Below, one piece after another: positions 31,292 to 39,760 of a stretch of DNA of 64,000 nucleotides (position 1 is its first letter; every line of letters begins with the position of its first letter). The notes beneath the pieces are model-generated. The model was given only the letters and a program-made list of their open reading frames with translations. It had not been told where the DNA came from and made no database searches. Source of the DNA: Paenibacillus agricola (GTDB lineage Bacteria > Bacillota > Bacilli > Paenibacillales > NBRC-103111); contig NZ_JAAOIW010000005.1 of NCBI RefSeq assembly GCF_011440305.1, positions 62,001 to 126,000 on the forward strand, written 5' to 3'. The position numbers and the translations under genes were made by a program.

Positions 31292-31810
31292 TCAGGCTTG
31301 AACAAGATCCGGTCTTTTTACTTGAAGTGGCGGAGGTACAAGCCACCCTTTATCTTTGCTCATTTTTAAAATTTTCAAACCAATAGTGCCTTTTGTCATA
31401 TGATACTTAGTGAACAAAGCAATGATATCCTCTCTAATAGAACTGCCCATAATTTGACTGCAAGCCACCAAGCCAACTGAAGTATCCGCTGCAATAATTG
31501 TGGCGATTTCCTGATCTGTAAATCGGGCTCCCAACGGAATCTCTTCTAACTTTACCTCTGGTCGTGCAGGTAGCGACGGAGAAGGAGTAAATCCGTTATG
31601 GGTAAGCATCGTGTCACATTCACTGATTTCGAGCTCTGCCTGATCGATTATAGCAGCCAGAATTTTTTTGAGATCCTTGTCACCAGCATGGTTCAGGAAA
31701 GCCCGATTCATAGATATACAACCCTTTGCTGCAGCGGAAAATTGCCAGACAGCATAAATTTCTCCGTAATGCATAGGTTCATCCTTTGGATTACCGCTTA
31801 AAATTCCCAT
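31292..31810 (-). CDS. DUF3231 family protein
   Basis: The protein has 172 residues. DEPMHYGEIYAVWQFSAAAK near residue 10 and NHAGDKDLKKILAAIIDQAE, with a second helical bundle half (SSIREDIIALFTKYHMTKG), match DUF3231, a ferritin-like four-helix group often doubled and found in spore formers (CotF-like). ATG 31810 follows AGGAGTTGGGTTAA. Function unknown. Confidence 0.75.
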   Translation of the reverse strand: MGILSGNPKDEPMHYGEIYAVWQFSAAAKGCISMNRAFLNHAGDKDLKKILAAIIDQAELEISECDTMLTHNGFTPSPSLPARPEVKLEEIPLGARFTDQEIATIIAADTSVGLVACSQIMGSSIREDIIALFTKYHMTKGTIGLKILKMSKDKGWLVPPPLQVKRPDLVQA

Positions 31811-31901
31811 TTAACCCAACTCCTCGTTAGTTAATTTAACAAAGGTTATTTTGACCAATGCAGAAGAAACTTATTCTTATTGAGCGACGTATGAGGTTTC
31901 T

Positions 31902-31927
31902 CATAATCCCAAGCGCTTGGGATTATG
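31902..31927. repeat. 26-bp perfect palindrome
   Basis: The half-site is CATAATCCCAAGC, repeated in inverse without spacer. A related imperfect copy, with the same right flank (GGATTATGGTAA-GAAA), lies at 33317-33352. Confidence 0.8.
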
Positions 31928-31961
31928 GTAAAGAAAATGATACGCTCGGATGCATGGGATG

Positions 31962-32652
31962 TTAATGGGTCACTCCAGCGGGTGGTATTTTCCGAATGAT
32001 TTTCTGCGGACTCGATTTGGTTCGGCTGCAGGATTCGTTTTCAGAATGAACTTTAATCAGTTCCTCACGGCTGATGAGCCTTTCATTATTGGATTTTGCT
32101 AATGTTCGCAGCATCGGTGTAATCGCTGTTGGTAATAACCCAAGCTTCAGATGCTCCATAATGAGCTATAGCACCAACTATTTCTTGGACAGCCTTGATG
32201 CCTACATTACTTTTATATCTTTTGGCTTGGATCACGATCTTTTTTCCGCCTTTTGCAATGACTAGATCAGCCCCGTAGTCTCCGGCAGATTGGGTTCCTA
32301 ATACTTCGTAACCATGCTTTTTAATCAACTCCCCTAGGTACAACTCGAACTCCCTGCCGTCCATTTTATGGATGTCCTCAATTCCTGAACGCCTAAGTTT
32401 GTCCGTGTAGTTCATTTTTCGGATGATTAAAACTGCTATAACGACGGCGAAAGCAACGATTGCCACGCCTACAGAGGTTAATAGCGATTTAGTGAAATAA
32501 AACGTTACAAAAAAAGATCCAAACATAAATAACCCAATAAGCCCATTGATCAATTCATCTTCTTGCTTTGCTTTACTTTTTCGTCTAGATGAAAGTTTCC
32601 TTAGCAAAGTATGGTACTTTATTCCTATATTTGTTATAGTTGGATTTGACAT
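31962..32652 (-). pseudogene. Membrane-anchored Mrr-like restriction endonuclease, frameshifted
   Basis: The first 180 residues contain two membrane helices (FMFGSFFVTFYF, VAIVAFAVVIAVLI) and an Mrr catalytic domain: MDGREFELYLGELIKKHGYE, GDYGADLVIAKGGKKIVIQA, KRYKSNVG (D...QxK). After TNSDYTDAA near 32115 the frame is lost; the expected end (LAKSNNERLISREELI) is in another frame down to 31962. The catalytic part is complete, so partial activity cannot be excluded. Similar proteins cleave foreign or modified DNA. Confidence 0.75.
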
Positions 32653-32695
32653 ACTTCGAGTAAATCACCCAGCCGATGGGAAACATGAAAGCAGG

Positions 32696-33061
32696 ATGAT
32701 CAAATTGAGTACAGTATTAAATGCAAGTGGGGATGTGGGGCAGCCGAGTCATAGAGTTGAACTAAACTCCTATTTTGATGGAGGATTACTCCAGTTCATC
32801 GGTTGGAATATTCTTGGGGCTCTCATCACGACGTGTACTTTAGGTATTTGTTATCCATGGAGTTTAACTATGATCTATCGTTGGAAGACTGAACATACTG
32901 TGGTAGACGGAAGGCGACTGCGATTTGACGGCACGGCGCTGGGGTTGTTCGGAAATTGGATTAAGTGGTGGTTACTATGCCTCATCACATTAGGTATCTA
33001 CGGTTTTTGGCTTTTCATTTCTTTGGAAAAATGGAAAGTAAAACACACGACCTTTAGATAA
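32696..33061 (+). CDS. DUF898-like small membrane protein
   Basis: The protein has 121 residues with two repeats of a membrane hairpin (IGWNILGALITTCTLGICYP, then WIKWWLLCLITLGIYGFWLF), each followed by a Trp-Lys pattern (IYRWKTEHTVV, LEKWKVKHTTF). This is the layout of the DUF898/YjgN group. The start is uncertain (ATG 32696 or TTG 32705). Function unknown. Confidence 0.65.
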   Translation: MIKLSTVLNASGDVGQPSHRVELNSYFDGGLLQFIGWNILGALITTCTLGICYPWSLTMIYRWKTEHTVVDGRRLRFDGTALGLFGNWIKWWLLCLITLGIYGFWLFISLEKWKVKHTTFR

Positions 33062-33076
33062 ATTTGGAGTGACCCT

Positions 33077-33278
33077 ATGAAATTCGGTTTTCGAATACCA
33101 AGCTTGAAAAAGAGAATCGCTGCGAGGACTAGAGTTAAGCGGCATCTCGTAAACCAACTTGGACTAAAGATGCCCCGTGGTTCTGGCTGGATGAGGAGTC
33201 CGAAAAAATTACATATAACAAAGTGTATAACCGAACAATTTTTATATATTTGCTTTTATTAAAAAATTGTTCAAATGA
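33077..33278 (+). pseudogene. Remnant of a small basic mobile-element protein, two frameshifts
   Basis: KFGFRIPSLKKRIAARTRVK and RHLVNQLGLKMPRGSGW match the start of a short basic protein common beside conjugative and phage elements. The continuation (ITYNKVYNRTIFIY) is in a second frame and the expected end (FAFIKKLFK plus TGA at 33276) in a third. At least two indels separate them. Confidence 0.55.
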
Positions 33279-33281
33279 AAC

Positions 33282-33318
33282 AAAAAAGCCCTCGATCCCG
33301 AAGGAACGAGGGCTTTTA
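33282..33318. terminator. GAGGGC-family hairpin, copy 4
   Basis: AAAAGCCCTCGATCCCGAAG and its partner GAACGAGGGCTTTT form a strong stem with A and T tracts on both sides, a bidirectional terminator layout. Confidence 0.75.
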
Positions 33319-33478
33319 ATATTCCCAGGCGCATGGGATTATGGTAAGGAAACTTTTCCTTGGCATAGAAAACCCTTCTTCTCGTTTACTGTCACGAACA
33401 TATATTCCATATATCGGAAAATAGGACTTTTGTAGTAGGATTATATAGATATGAGGAGGTAATTGATGGATTTGCGGG

Positions 33479-33826
33479 TCAAGCTTGCCTACTTCTATCG
33501 ATTATTGATTTTTCCACGATTAAAGTTCTCATCTCAACTATTGAGTTAACGTCTTCGATCTCTTGCTGAATAAAATCCTCGAACTGGATTAGACCCGACT
33601 CTAGAACCTTGATCTCCAAGAGATACCTCTTATGGTTTTCAAATTCGGTTATTACAAATGAGTGTATCGTTTCTCTAAGCTGTTTTACTTTGCGCCCACT
33701 TAGTTTAGTACGGGATAAGTCATCTATCAATTTCACCAGTTCTGCCTTTAGTTCAACGGAAAGAACCCCGATTGTTCCCGAAACAGAGATAGATCCCCTT
33801 GCTATCCCCCGTTCCCCATACTCCAT
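33479..33826 (-). CDS. Helical protein of unknown function
   Basis: The protein has 115 residues: SISVSGTIGVLSVELKAELV, then long helices (KVKQLRETIHSFVITEFENH, FIQQEIEDVNSIVEMRTL). ATG 33826 has no clear ribosome binding site. It lies in the decaying island, so expression is doubtful. No family is recognised. Confidence 0.4.
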   Translation of the reverse strand: MEYGERGIARGSISVSGTIGVLSVELKAELVKLIDDLSRTKLSGRKVKQLRETIHSFVITEFENHKRYLLEIKVLESGLIQFEDFIQQEIEDVNSIVEMRTLIVEKSIIDRSRQA

Positions 33827-34023
33827 AGTTTATTTCGCACAGATCGTCTAACGCGTCTTGAGACAGCTTGAAGCAGCTTTCCAATAAATGGTTCCGATCT
33901 CATATAGTCATCACTCCCGCCCACTCTTTCGACAGGAGGCGACCAATTACCTTTTTAATCCAGCCATGTATTTCAGAGGATAAAAATGGGTATGCTGTTA
34001 ATCCTCTCTTTCATGACTTAAGG

Positions 34024-34055
34024 ATCAGACCTACATCATGTGGTGTAGGTCTGAT
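34024..34055. repeat. Perfect 12-bp hairpin
   Basis: ATCAGACCTACA and TGTAGGTCTGAT with an 8-nt loop, then GTGTTTTAC on the plus strand. It lies just past the end of the broken 34061-34379 gene and may be its transcript end. Confidence 0.6.
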
Positions 34056-34060
34056 GTGTT

Positions 34061-34379
34061 TTACTTCTTCTTCAGCGATTCGAAGTATTTATCATGTCGC
34101 AAATCTTCTTCGGCCCTTATCGCAATCCCTTTTGGACACATGCAGTAACCAGCAGCATTCAACGGAATTAACTCCCGTTCCTCTACAGCCCTGACAAATC
34201 ACCACTCTTTCAAGTGATACAACCTCGACCGGAATGACCTCTCCTTGCTCATACCAATCAGCGCCTATTCTTGCTAGATGATCGCCAAGCGCTTCTTCCG
34301 GTGTTTGTGAAACGATGAATTCTGGCATATCGTCACCGACTTGATATAATGACCATTTAATGATTGCTATTTTGTCCAT
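34061..34379 (-). pseudogene. Small zinc-finger-type protein gene, frameshifted
   Basis: The N-terminal part (DKIAIIKWSLYQVGDDMPEF, RVVICQGC) is in one frame. After CQGC near 34185 the sensible continuation (EERELIPLNAAGYCMCPKGI, RHDKYFESLKKK, stop at 34061) is in the next frame, giving a CxxC...CxC protein of about 105 residues. ATG 34379 follows AAGGAGGAAGAAACAA. A one-base insertion in TGTAGAGG explains the break. Confidence 0.6.
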
Positions 34380-34469
34380 TTGTTTCTTCCTCCTTGGCAA
34401 TAAGTCCATACCAAATCAAAATATGAATCATAGTATATACCATCCCTCTAAAAGGAGGTTTACGATACT

Positions 34470-34565
34470 ATGATGCGTAGACGCAAAAATAACGTTATTG
34501 TCATTAGATTAAGACCTGGACAAAAAGCAATTGTGATTTGTTCACCCCATCGCCGTTTGGTTTAA
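34470..34565 (+). CDS. 31-residue basic peptide
   Basis: ATG 34470 lies 11 nt after AAAGGAGG, and a terminator follows the stop. The peptide is basic (MRRRKNNVIVIRLRPGQKAI). A good ribosome binding site and terminator support expression. No family is recognised. Confidence 0.5.
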   Translation: MMRRRKNNVIVIRLRPGQKAIVICSPHRRLV

Positions 34566-34574
34566 GATTCATTG

Positions 34575-34613
34575 CGGGAGCGCCTCGTCTTGACGGAGCG
34601 CTCTTTTTTTCTT
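34575..34613 (+). terminator. Intrinsic terminator after the 31-residue gene
   Basis: GAGCGC and GCGCTC pair around a 14-nt loop and are followed by TTTTTTTC. Confidence 0.8.
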
Positions 34614-34681
34614 TCATACACTTTAATAGCCAGCCAATGTCCTTTCCTCCTCTCCGGTGTTCCCCTTGGTATAAGGGGACC

Positions 34682-34873
34682 TTATTTAAATAATTTAACA
34701 TTTGAAAGGCTGACATCATGAATAGTTATATTTTTCCCGTCAGGCTTAACCGAAATCCTGTCGCCCCGCACAAGCCCAATGATTCTCCCTGTTTCTCCAA
34801 CTTTTGCCCTGCACCGTTTACCGTTCCACGTTGTTACTTCTTCAAGAAAAATCACTTTATCACCGTGCTTCAT
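34682..34873 (-). CDS. Small SH3/KOW-like protein
   Basis: The 63-residue protein reads HGDKVIFLEEVTTWNGKRCR, AKVGETGRIIGLVRGDRISV, a small beta barrel with a KVGETGRI turn like the modules of the 2360-3850 phage protein. ATG 34873 follows GGGTGGTGTACATGGA. The 34874-35125 stretch upstream holds only a CTGTCA/TGACAG hairpin. Confidence 0.5.
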   Translation of the reverse strand: MKHGDKVIFLEEVTTWNGKRCRAKVGETGRIIGLVRGDRISVKPDGKNITIHDVSLSNVKLFK

Positions 34874-35125
34874 TCCATGTACACCACCCTACCCAATGAT
34901 TTTTCCTAATTGAACGTTACTGTCAGGTGTGACAGGTTCATATCATCGATTTGGTTCAGCAGATCATCCCTGCTTTTTTGGTTCTTACCAATTCACGTTT
35001 GCTGCCGTTATCTTTTCATATACTTCAATTTTCAAGGTGTGTCACCACCCTATTAAATAAAACTAGTTAACCCTTCTGGCGGCTGGGGCTGTTCGGTCGG
35101 ACTCGATGGCACCTGCGGTGCAAGT

Positions 35126-35317
35126 TCAAAACATTTTAAGTTCTTTTAAAGCGACATTACGATTACGTTTCTGTTCATAAAAATAAACAACTGCATTTTG
35201 AGATTCAGTCACACATATTAACTGACCTTGACCATGTTCCTTGTGCTCAACCTCGTTTAATCTTGTGGGATTTCCGCAAGCTGCACAGTATTCAACACTA
35301 CTTTCATATGCAAGCAC
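35126..35317 (-). CDS. Small zinc-ribbon-like protein
   Basis: The 63-residue protein starts at GTG 35317, 7 nt after GGAGG. YCAACGNPTRLNEVEHKEHG gives a CxxC knuckle. The rest (QLICVTESQNAVVYFYEQKR) looks like beta strands. It overlaps the end of a possible coiled-coil pseudogene upstream. No family is recognised. Confidence 0.5.
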   Translation of the reverse strand: MLAYESSVEYCAACGNPTRLNEVEHKEHGQGQLICVTESQNAVVYFYEQKRNRNVALKELKMF

Positions 35318-35515
35318 CGATTTGCCTCCCTTGCTTCTTTCCAGCCATCATCTTTATGCTTGATCAACCTTTCGATTTCAGTATCCTTCTGTTCTCTTTC
35401 CTCTATGAGTAGCCTATTAGCTTCCTCCAACTTATCCTCTTTTTCAAGAGATTAATGAAGATGTTCTTTAATCAGTCTACAAAATTGGACACCATAAGCC
35501 CTCACGTTTGTTTCT
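35257..35515 (-). pseudogene. Possible coiled-coil protein gene with an in-frame stop
   Basis: One frame carries VRAYGVQFCRLIKEHLH, a TAA, then SLEKEDKLEEANRLLIEERE and KDTEIERLIKHKDDGWKEAR, a typical charged coiled coil. The stop near 35452 splits what looks like one protein. Supported only by residue pattern. Confidence 0.35.
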
Positions 35516-35545
35516 GAAATCTATAAAATAGTGAGCAATGAGAGG

Positions 35546-35791
35546 ATGGTGATAAGGGTGTACGAAATATATCAAGCTTGCAGAAGCTGCCTTAATCGTC
35601 GAATTCGTGTTTACATGAGATCCGGGGAAATTTATGAAGGAACAGTCGTTAATGTTGATCCCAATTATTTATATCTGGAAGGAGGTTCTGCCTCGATCTC
35701 AAGTAAAAAAGTAAAAGTTAAAGGATTTTTAAATCCATTTATAACTACTCTTGTATTATTCGATCTATTAGCAATTGCTTTACTGGTATGA
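35546..35791 (+). CDS. LSm-like small protein with C-terminal membrane segment
   Basis: The protein has 81 residues. CLNRRIRVYMRSGEIYEGTV and VNVDPNYLYLEGG resemble an LSm/Hfq-type strand pair; the end (FLNPFITTLVLFDLLAIALL) is a membrane helix. Similar short proteins occur in Paenibacillus spore-related loci, but I cannot assign a role. The exact start is uncertain (ATG 35546 or a later GTG). Confidence 0.55.
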   Translation: MVIRVYEIYQACRSCLNRRIRVYMRSGEIYEGTVVNVDPNYLYLEGGSASISSKKVKVKGFLNPFITTLVLFDLLAIALLV

Positions 35792-35905
35792 TTGGATGTC
35801 CCTTTGAAGGAATGTAAGATCTCAACCCTCGTAACGCCCACTGAGATGCAGCGAGGGTTTTTATATTTGGTACTGGAGTGGTTTAGGGAGGCTATACCTC
35901 CCGCA

Positions 35906-36247
35906 TTAATCCATACAAATCATGCCCCGATGAATCCGATCAAGGTCAGCCACCTCAGCCAGCTGCATTATCACAGCCCTACCATCCACCAGCAGAACCA
36001 GTTCCTCGCCTAACTTCATTGCATTAACTTCCTTCATCAATTCTGCTACGCGCTTGCGATATTTGCTCAGCTCCGTTTGCAATGCCGTGGAGCTAGTACC
36101 ACGTTCCTTGGCGACTTCCATCCAGGTCAGGTCCTTTTGGATCTTCTGCATGAGGATTTCAGGATCAAAGTTGATATCATCGAATACCGGCTTCTTCTCA
36201 ATAATGAAGGCTTCAACGTCCTCCTTGGAGGGCTCAACATAACCCAT
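35906..36247 (-). CDS. Helical protein of unknown function with HTH-like segment
   Basis: The protein has 113 residues. WMEVAKERGTSSTALQTELS looks like a helix-turn-helix, followed by a coiled coil (KYRKRVAELMKEVNAMK). The C-terminus has LVLLVDGRAVIMQLAEVADL. Its start is a few bases from that of the plus-strand 36246-36440 frame, so the two are divergent and overlap at their starts. Confidence 0.5.
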   Translation of the reverse strand: MGYVEPSKEDVEAFIIEKKPVFDDINFDPEILMQKIQKDLTWMEVAKERGTSSTALQTELSKYRKRVAELMKEVNAMKLGEELVLLVDGRAVIMQLAEVADLDRIHRGMICMD

Positions 36248-36440
36248 GTTCAATTCCAATCAAATCCTAAGCAGCTCCGTTGATTTTGACAATGCGATGT
36301 TTCTCGGATCCAACATTGAAGTCTACCAGGACGGCGAACCCATCGACCGCGGCGGGCAGATCCTGAAGCATACCGACGATTGTGTCTTTATAGGCGATGG
36401 ATATTTTATTAAAGAAACTTGTGGATTCAAGGGCCGCTAG
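36246..36440 (+). CDS. Small phage-type protein
   Basis: The 64-residue frame reads DFDNAMFLGSNIEVYQDGEP and HTDDCVFIGDGYFIKETCGF, protein-like and reminiscent of short phage proteins. No ribosome binding site is clear at the first ATG. A CCGCTAGCCCGGGC hairpin follows. It may be a remnant of the island's element. Confidence 0.4.
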   Translation: MFNSNQILSSSVDFDNAMFLGSNIEVYQDGEPIDRGGQILKHTDDCVFIGDGYFIKETCGFKGR

Positions 36441-36494
36441 CCCGGGCTTTTATTTTAAAAGAAAATAGAACATACCTTCGAAGGAGTGTAGTCC

Positions 36495-36658
36495 ATGGCA
36501 AAAGAAACCAGATCGTACGCCGCGCCGTTAGCAAAAAAAAATTACTAGCCCGCGCCGAGTCCGCTCATGACCAACTGAAAGATTTTGGTATTGATGAAAA
36601 GAAAGTAAAGAATATGGCCTTTGAAGAAGTTGCCGAAATGGTTGATTGCTTACTCTAA
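36495..36658 (+). pseudogene. Small gene with a frameshift in a run of nine A
   Basis: ATG 36495 is 8 nt after AAGGAG. MAKETRSYAAPLAKK runs into A9 (36533-36541) and stops at once; with one base fewer or two more it continues KLLARAESAHDQLKDFGIDE to a stop at 36658, a 54-residue helical protein. Mutation, sequencing error or slippage are all possible. Confidence 0.5.
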
Positions 36659-37554
36659 GGGAAAGGTGAAATCGAGTACAATACATATACGAAGGAATTC
36701 AGTGAATATGCTGTTTCGTTATTTTGCAAAAACGAGCATTCACAAGATCACAACGCGCCAATATGAAAATATGTTAAATGATTTAGGTGACCAAAACTAT
36801 GCAAGGAGCACCATAGAGGGCGTACATGTGGCTGCTGGCTTGATATTCAAGTATGCAATGAAGCATAGGTTCCGCAGGGACAATCCCTGTGCGGGGCAAC
36901 TATACCCGTTAAAACGGCAACTGTTGAAGATCTCGAGAAAGATATGTTAGAGAACACGGCAGAGAACGTGACCTTGAAACATTCTACTTACTTCTTTTCT
37001 CAGGAATGCGATCTGGAGAGTTGTGTTCGTTAAAGTGGCCGGATATGAATTTTGATACTAATGAAGTTCGTATCATAAAGACGATATACAGTAAAGGGAG
37101 GATGGGAACGTACGAGTTGACACCACCAAAGACGACGGGATCCATTCGAACGATTGACATCGATTCGAGTGTGATGGAGTTATTTGTAAAGTACAAGAGC
37201 AAACAAGAAAAGCTATTGGTTGCAGCGAAGAAAGCTGGAATCGAGGTTAACGATAAAGGTTTTGTTTTTTGCCGTTCAAACGGATACCCCTATTACCAGG
37301 CTTCCGTGATTCGAAGGATGAGGATACTCATGAAGAAAACCGAAATTAAAAAACATGCAACTCCTCATATTTTTCGTCACACACATATTAGCATGCTCGC
37401 TGAGGCCGGAGTCGATATAACAACGATCATGAAGCCTGTTGGTCATGATGAAATGAAAACAACGATGAAGATTTATACACATGTTACCGATAATATGAAA
37501 AAGAATGCTTCAGATAAAATAAAGAATATGTTCGGTGATATTTTAGAATTTTAG
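36621..37554 (+). pseudogene. Broken tyrosine integrase of the Tn916/ICE type
   Basis: The N-terminal core-binding part (KLPKWLIAYSKGKVKSSTIH, TRQYENMLNDLGDQNYARST) and the catalytic part (LFSGMRSGELCSLKW, HIFRHTHISMLAEAGVDI, VGHDEMKTTMKIYTHVTD with the Tyr) are in different frames. A third frame between them (TVEDLEKDMLEN) shows at least two indels, near 36900 and 36955. The arm-binding N-terminus is missing. It marks a second, older integrated element. Confidence 0.85.
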
Positions 37555-37645
37555 GTGGCTTTTTGCAAGGAATGTGATTTTTTCGTGATTTTTATCTAAT
37601 AATCCATGAATTTACACCTTTAAAACACTGATATATCAAGGTTTA

Positions 37646-37676
37646 TTGATAAATGTCAATGTATGTTTGCTATAAT
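37646..37676 (+). promoter_or_regulatory. Extended -10 promoter of the GGDEF gene
   Basis: TTGATA, 19 nt, TATAAT, with TG one base before the -10 box (TGCTATAAT), which compensates for the long spacer. Confidence 0.6.
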
Positions 37677-37717
37677 GGTGCTAACTCTTGAAGAAGAATG
37701 TGAGGCATTGGTCTGCA

Positions 37718-38863
37718 ATGCAAATATTAAGCTTATCGGATTTGTGGTCAGGCACTTTAGGCAGCATCGTGTCCTACATCATCATTATCGTTATTTTATT
37801 AGTAACATTGCTAGTATCATTGAGGTTGCTCATTACACGCCGCAAAATCGGTTATTTCTCCATGTTGCTTTCTCTGTTTCTGTTGATTGTTCAGTATATG
37901 CAGCTCATCCAATTTCAATTAATCCAAACGGTCGATGAAACCGCTGCATTTATGGCCCTTATTTTGAAAATATCGGCTTTTGTGCTTGTTAATACCGGTA
38001 TTTACCAGCTCTACAATCCAACTAAATTGAGGGATGGTTTGGTTATTGGATTATTCGGCTTGGCAACAGCAGCCGTTGCGTCCTCTTACTGGTTCATACC
38101 CGGATGGCTAGAGGGTAGCGACGAGCAGATCCGGCAAATGCAGCCACTGGGCTTGGAATTATATTTGTTCGTTCTCCTGTTTGTCAGCTTCCTGATTGTT
38201 AACCCGCGAATTGGGCAAAATGGAAAATTCCAGCTCATGCTGACGCTCTACTTTTGTGCCCATTTGATCTATATGGCAAATAAATACCTGTTTAATGGCA
38301 ACCAGCTAGCCTTGGTTAAGCTTGAGGAAGTGTTCCCGATGATTTTTCATATCGTACTGTTTCTGTTTATAGTCGAACGGATCATTGAGCTTATGCAAGC
38401 CATCTATAATTCTGCGATTAAGGATGGCTTGACTGGGCTATTCAATCGCACATTTTTCTATAACCGGGTCAACCAACATATTTCTCAAAATATCGCCGTT
38501 TCGATCATTTTCAGTGATATCGATAATTTCAAAAAGCTCAATGACACAAAAGGCCATCAGATGGGAGATCAAGTACTGAAGCAGGTCGCACAGATTGCTA
38601 AAGAGGAAGCTGAGCCGGATGGGGTTTGCGGCCGCTATGGCGGTGAGGAGATCGTTGTTATGGTTCTGGGCACCACTGCGGACAATGCAGCAGTGGCCGA
38701 GAAGATTCGTGCCCGAGTAGAAGCCGAGACTATAGTAACCGTCAGCGTAGGGCTCAGCCATTACCGCACTCCCCTTAAGACGGAGGAGTTAATTAAACAG
38801 GCAGATGAAGCGATGTATAAAGCCAAAACCACCGGCAAAAATAAAGTAATCGCTTATAGCTGA
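37718..38863 (+). CDS. Membrane diguanylate cyclase (GGDEF)
   Basis: The protein has about 381 residues. Six or seven membrane helices fill the first 210. The C-terminal GGDEF domain begins KDGLTGLFNRTFFYNRVNQH and has the active-site loop GRYGGEEIVV (GGEEI form). It makes cyclic di-GMP from two GTP. No inhibitory RxxD is obvious five residues before the loop. ATG 37718 is preferred over an upstream TTG without a site. A bidirectional terminator follows. Confidence 0.88.
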   Translation: MQILSLSDLWSGTLGSIVSYIIIIVILLVTLLVSLRLLITRRKIGYFSMLLSLFLLIVQYMQLIQFQLIQTVDETAAFMALILKISAFVLVNTGIYQLYNPTKLRDGLVIGLFGLATAAVASSYWFIPGWLEGSDEQIRQMQPLGLELYLFVLLFVSFLIVNPRIGQNGKFQLMLTLYFCAHLIYMANKYLFNGNQLALVKLEEVFPMIFHIVLFLFIVERIIELMQAIYNSAIKDGLTGLFNRTFFYNRVNQHISQNIAVSIIFSDIDNFKKLNDTKGHQMGDQVLKQVAQIAKEEAEPDGVCGRYGGEEIVVMVLGTTADNAAVAEKIRARVEAETIVTVSVGLSHYRTPLKTEELIKQADEAMYKAKTTGKNKVIAYS

Positions 38864-38882
38864 CTTTGGCAAACCAATAAAT

Positions 38883-38927
38883 AAAAAACCGGCTAGCGTC
38901 TCCAAGACGCTTTGCCGGCTTTTTATT
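38883..38927. terminator. Bidirectional terminator
   Basis: AAAAACCGGCTAGCGTCT and AGACGCTTTGCCGGCTTTTT pair closely, between the convergent GGDEF and lipoprotein genes. Confidence 0.85.
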
Positions 38928-39424
38928 TATTGGCTGGATTCGGATTTACTTGTAACTTTCCCATTGCGGAAGGTTACTTTCATCACGCCTCCGTCTTTCT
39001 TTTTGTACTCGTAGGTTTGTGTCTTATTGATGTTACCCTCATCTGTGGTTTCACTTGTCAACTTACCGATTTGCCCCATAGTTTTGCCAACATCATCGTA
39101 TGTCATCCCAAAATCGACTTTTTCTAATTGGTCTATTGTCGCTACTGGCTGTTCCTTTGCCCCCTCAGGCCTTGGAACTTCGGGTACTACGGTAGTTGGT
39201 GCAGGCGTTGGCGCTGGCACCGGAGTTGCTGATGGCACTGTAGCTGGTGGTGTAGCCGGCGTTGTAGTTGCCGGTGGCGTCACTGTGCTAGGTGCTGGCG
39301 TCGTTGTTGCTGGTGCTGGTGTAACAGGAGCCATGGTTTCACCTGGTTTCGTTGTTGGCGTTTCTGTTGAACATCCCGAAAGGATGATGGTCAAAGCAGC
39401 GACTGCAATAATTAGTTGGCGCAA
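38927..39424 (-). CDS. Lipoprotein with BamE-like C-terminal module
   Basis: The protein has 165 residues. TTG 39424 lies 7 nt after GGGAGGAG. Signal peptide with lipobox ILSGC near residue 18. A Pro/Thr/Ala linker runs to about 95. The end (LEKVDFGMTYDDVGKTMG, VMKVTFRNGKVTSKS) is a small BamE/DUF3862-like fold, similar in layout to the lipoprotein at 22999-23760. Function unknown. Confidence 0.7.
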   Translation of the reverse strand: MRQLIIAVAALTIILSGCSTETPTTKPGETMAPVTPAPATTTPAPSTVTPPATTTPATPPATVPSATPVPAPTPAPTTVVPEVPRPEGAKEQPVATIDQLEKVDFGMTYDDVGKTMGQIGKLTSETTDEGNINKTQTYEYKKKDGGVMKVTFRNGKVTSKSESSQ

Positions 39425-39550
39425 AGATAGTCTCCTCCCTTTCGTTAAATAAAATTCGGAACTCTCATTCCGGAGGCTTGTACTTTCATGCCTCACTCTT
39501 ATTATACCGCATTCCAATTAGGGAAGCGAATTACCCACCTTTATCTGCAC

Positions 39551-39760
39551 CTATTCAATGACAAACAAGGAGTCCAAAGGCTGGTCCAGAAGCTCACTCA
39601 GTCTCTTAGCTGTGGCTGGTCCTACGATTTTGACAGATCGCTCCAAAAGACTTATATACGAAGGACTTAAACCCGATTGCTGGGCTAATTCCTTTTGGGA
39701 CATTCCTTTAAAAACCCTCGCTCTTACAAAGGCATTTGTATTCGTGCGTATTTTTCGCAT
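39551..39760 (-). CDS. Small XRE-family regulator
   Basis: The 69-residue HTH protein has VFKGMSQKELAQQSGLSPSY and ISLLERSVKIVGPATAKRLS. It faces the XRE gene at 39939 across a short AT-rich gap, so they may regulate each other. Target genes unknown. Confidence 0.8.
   Translation of the reverse strand: MRKIRTNTNAFVRARVFKGMSQKELAQQSGLSPSYISLLERSVKIVGPATAKRLSELLDQPLDSLFVIE

Noticed and set aside
33868-34194. Plus-strand frame of 108 codons
   Set aside because: It spans a perfect hairpin and the antisense of the broken CQGC gene; no ribosome binding site.
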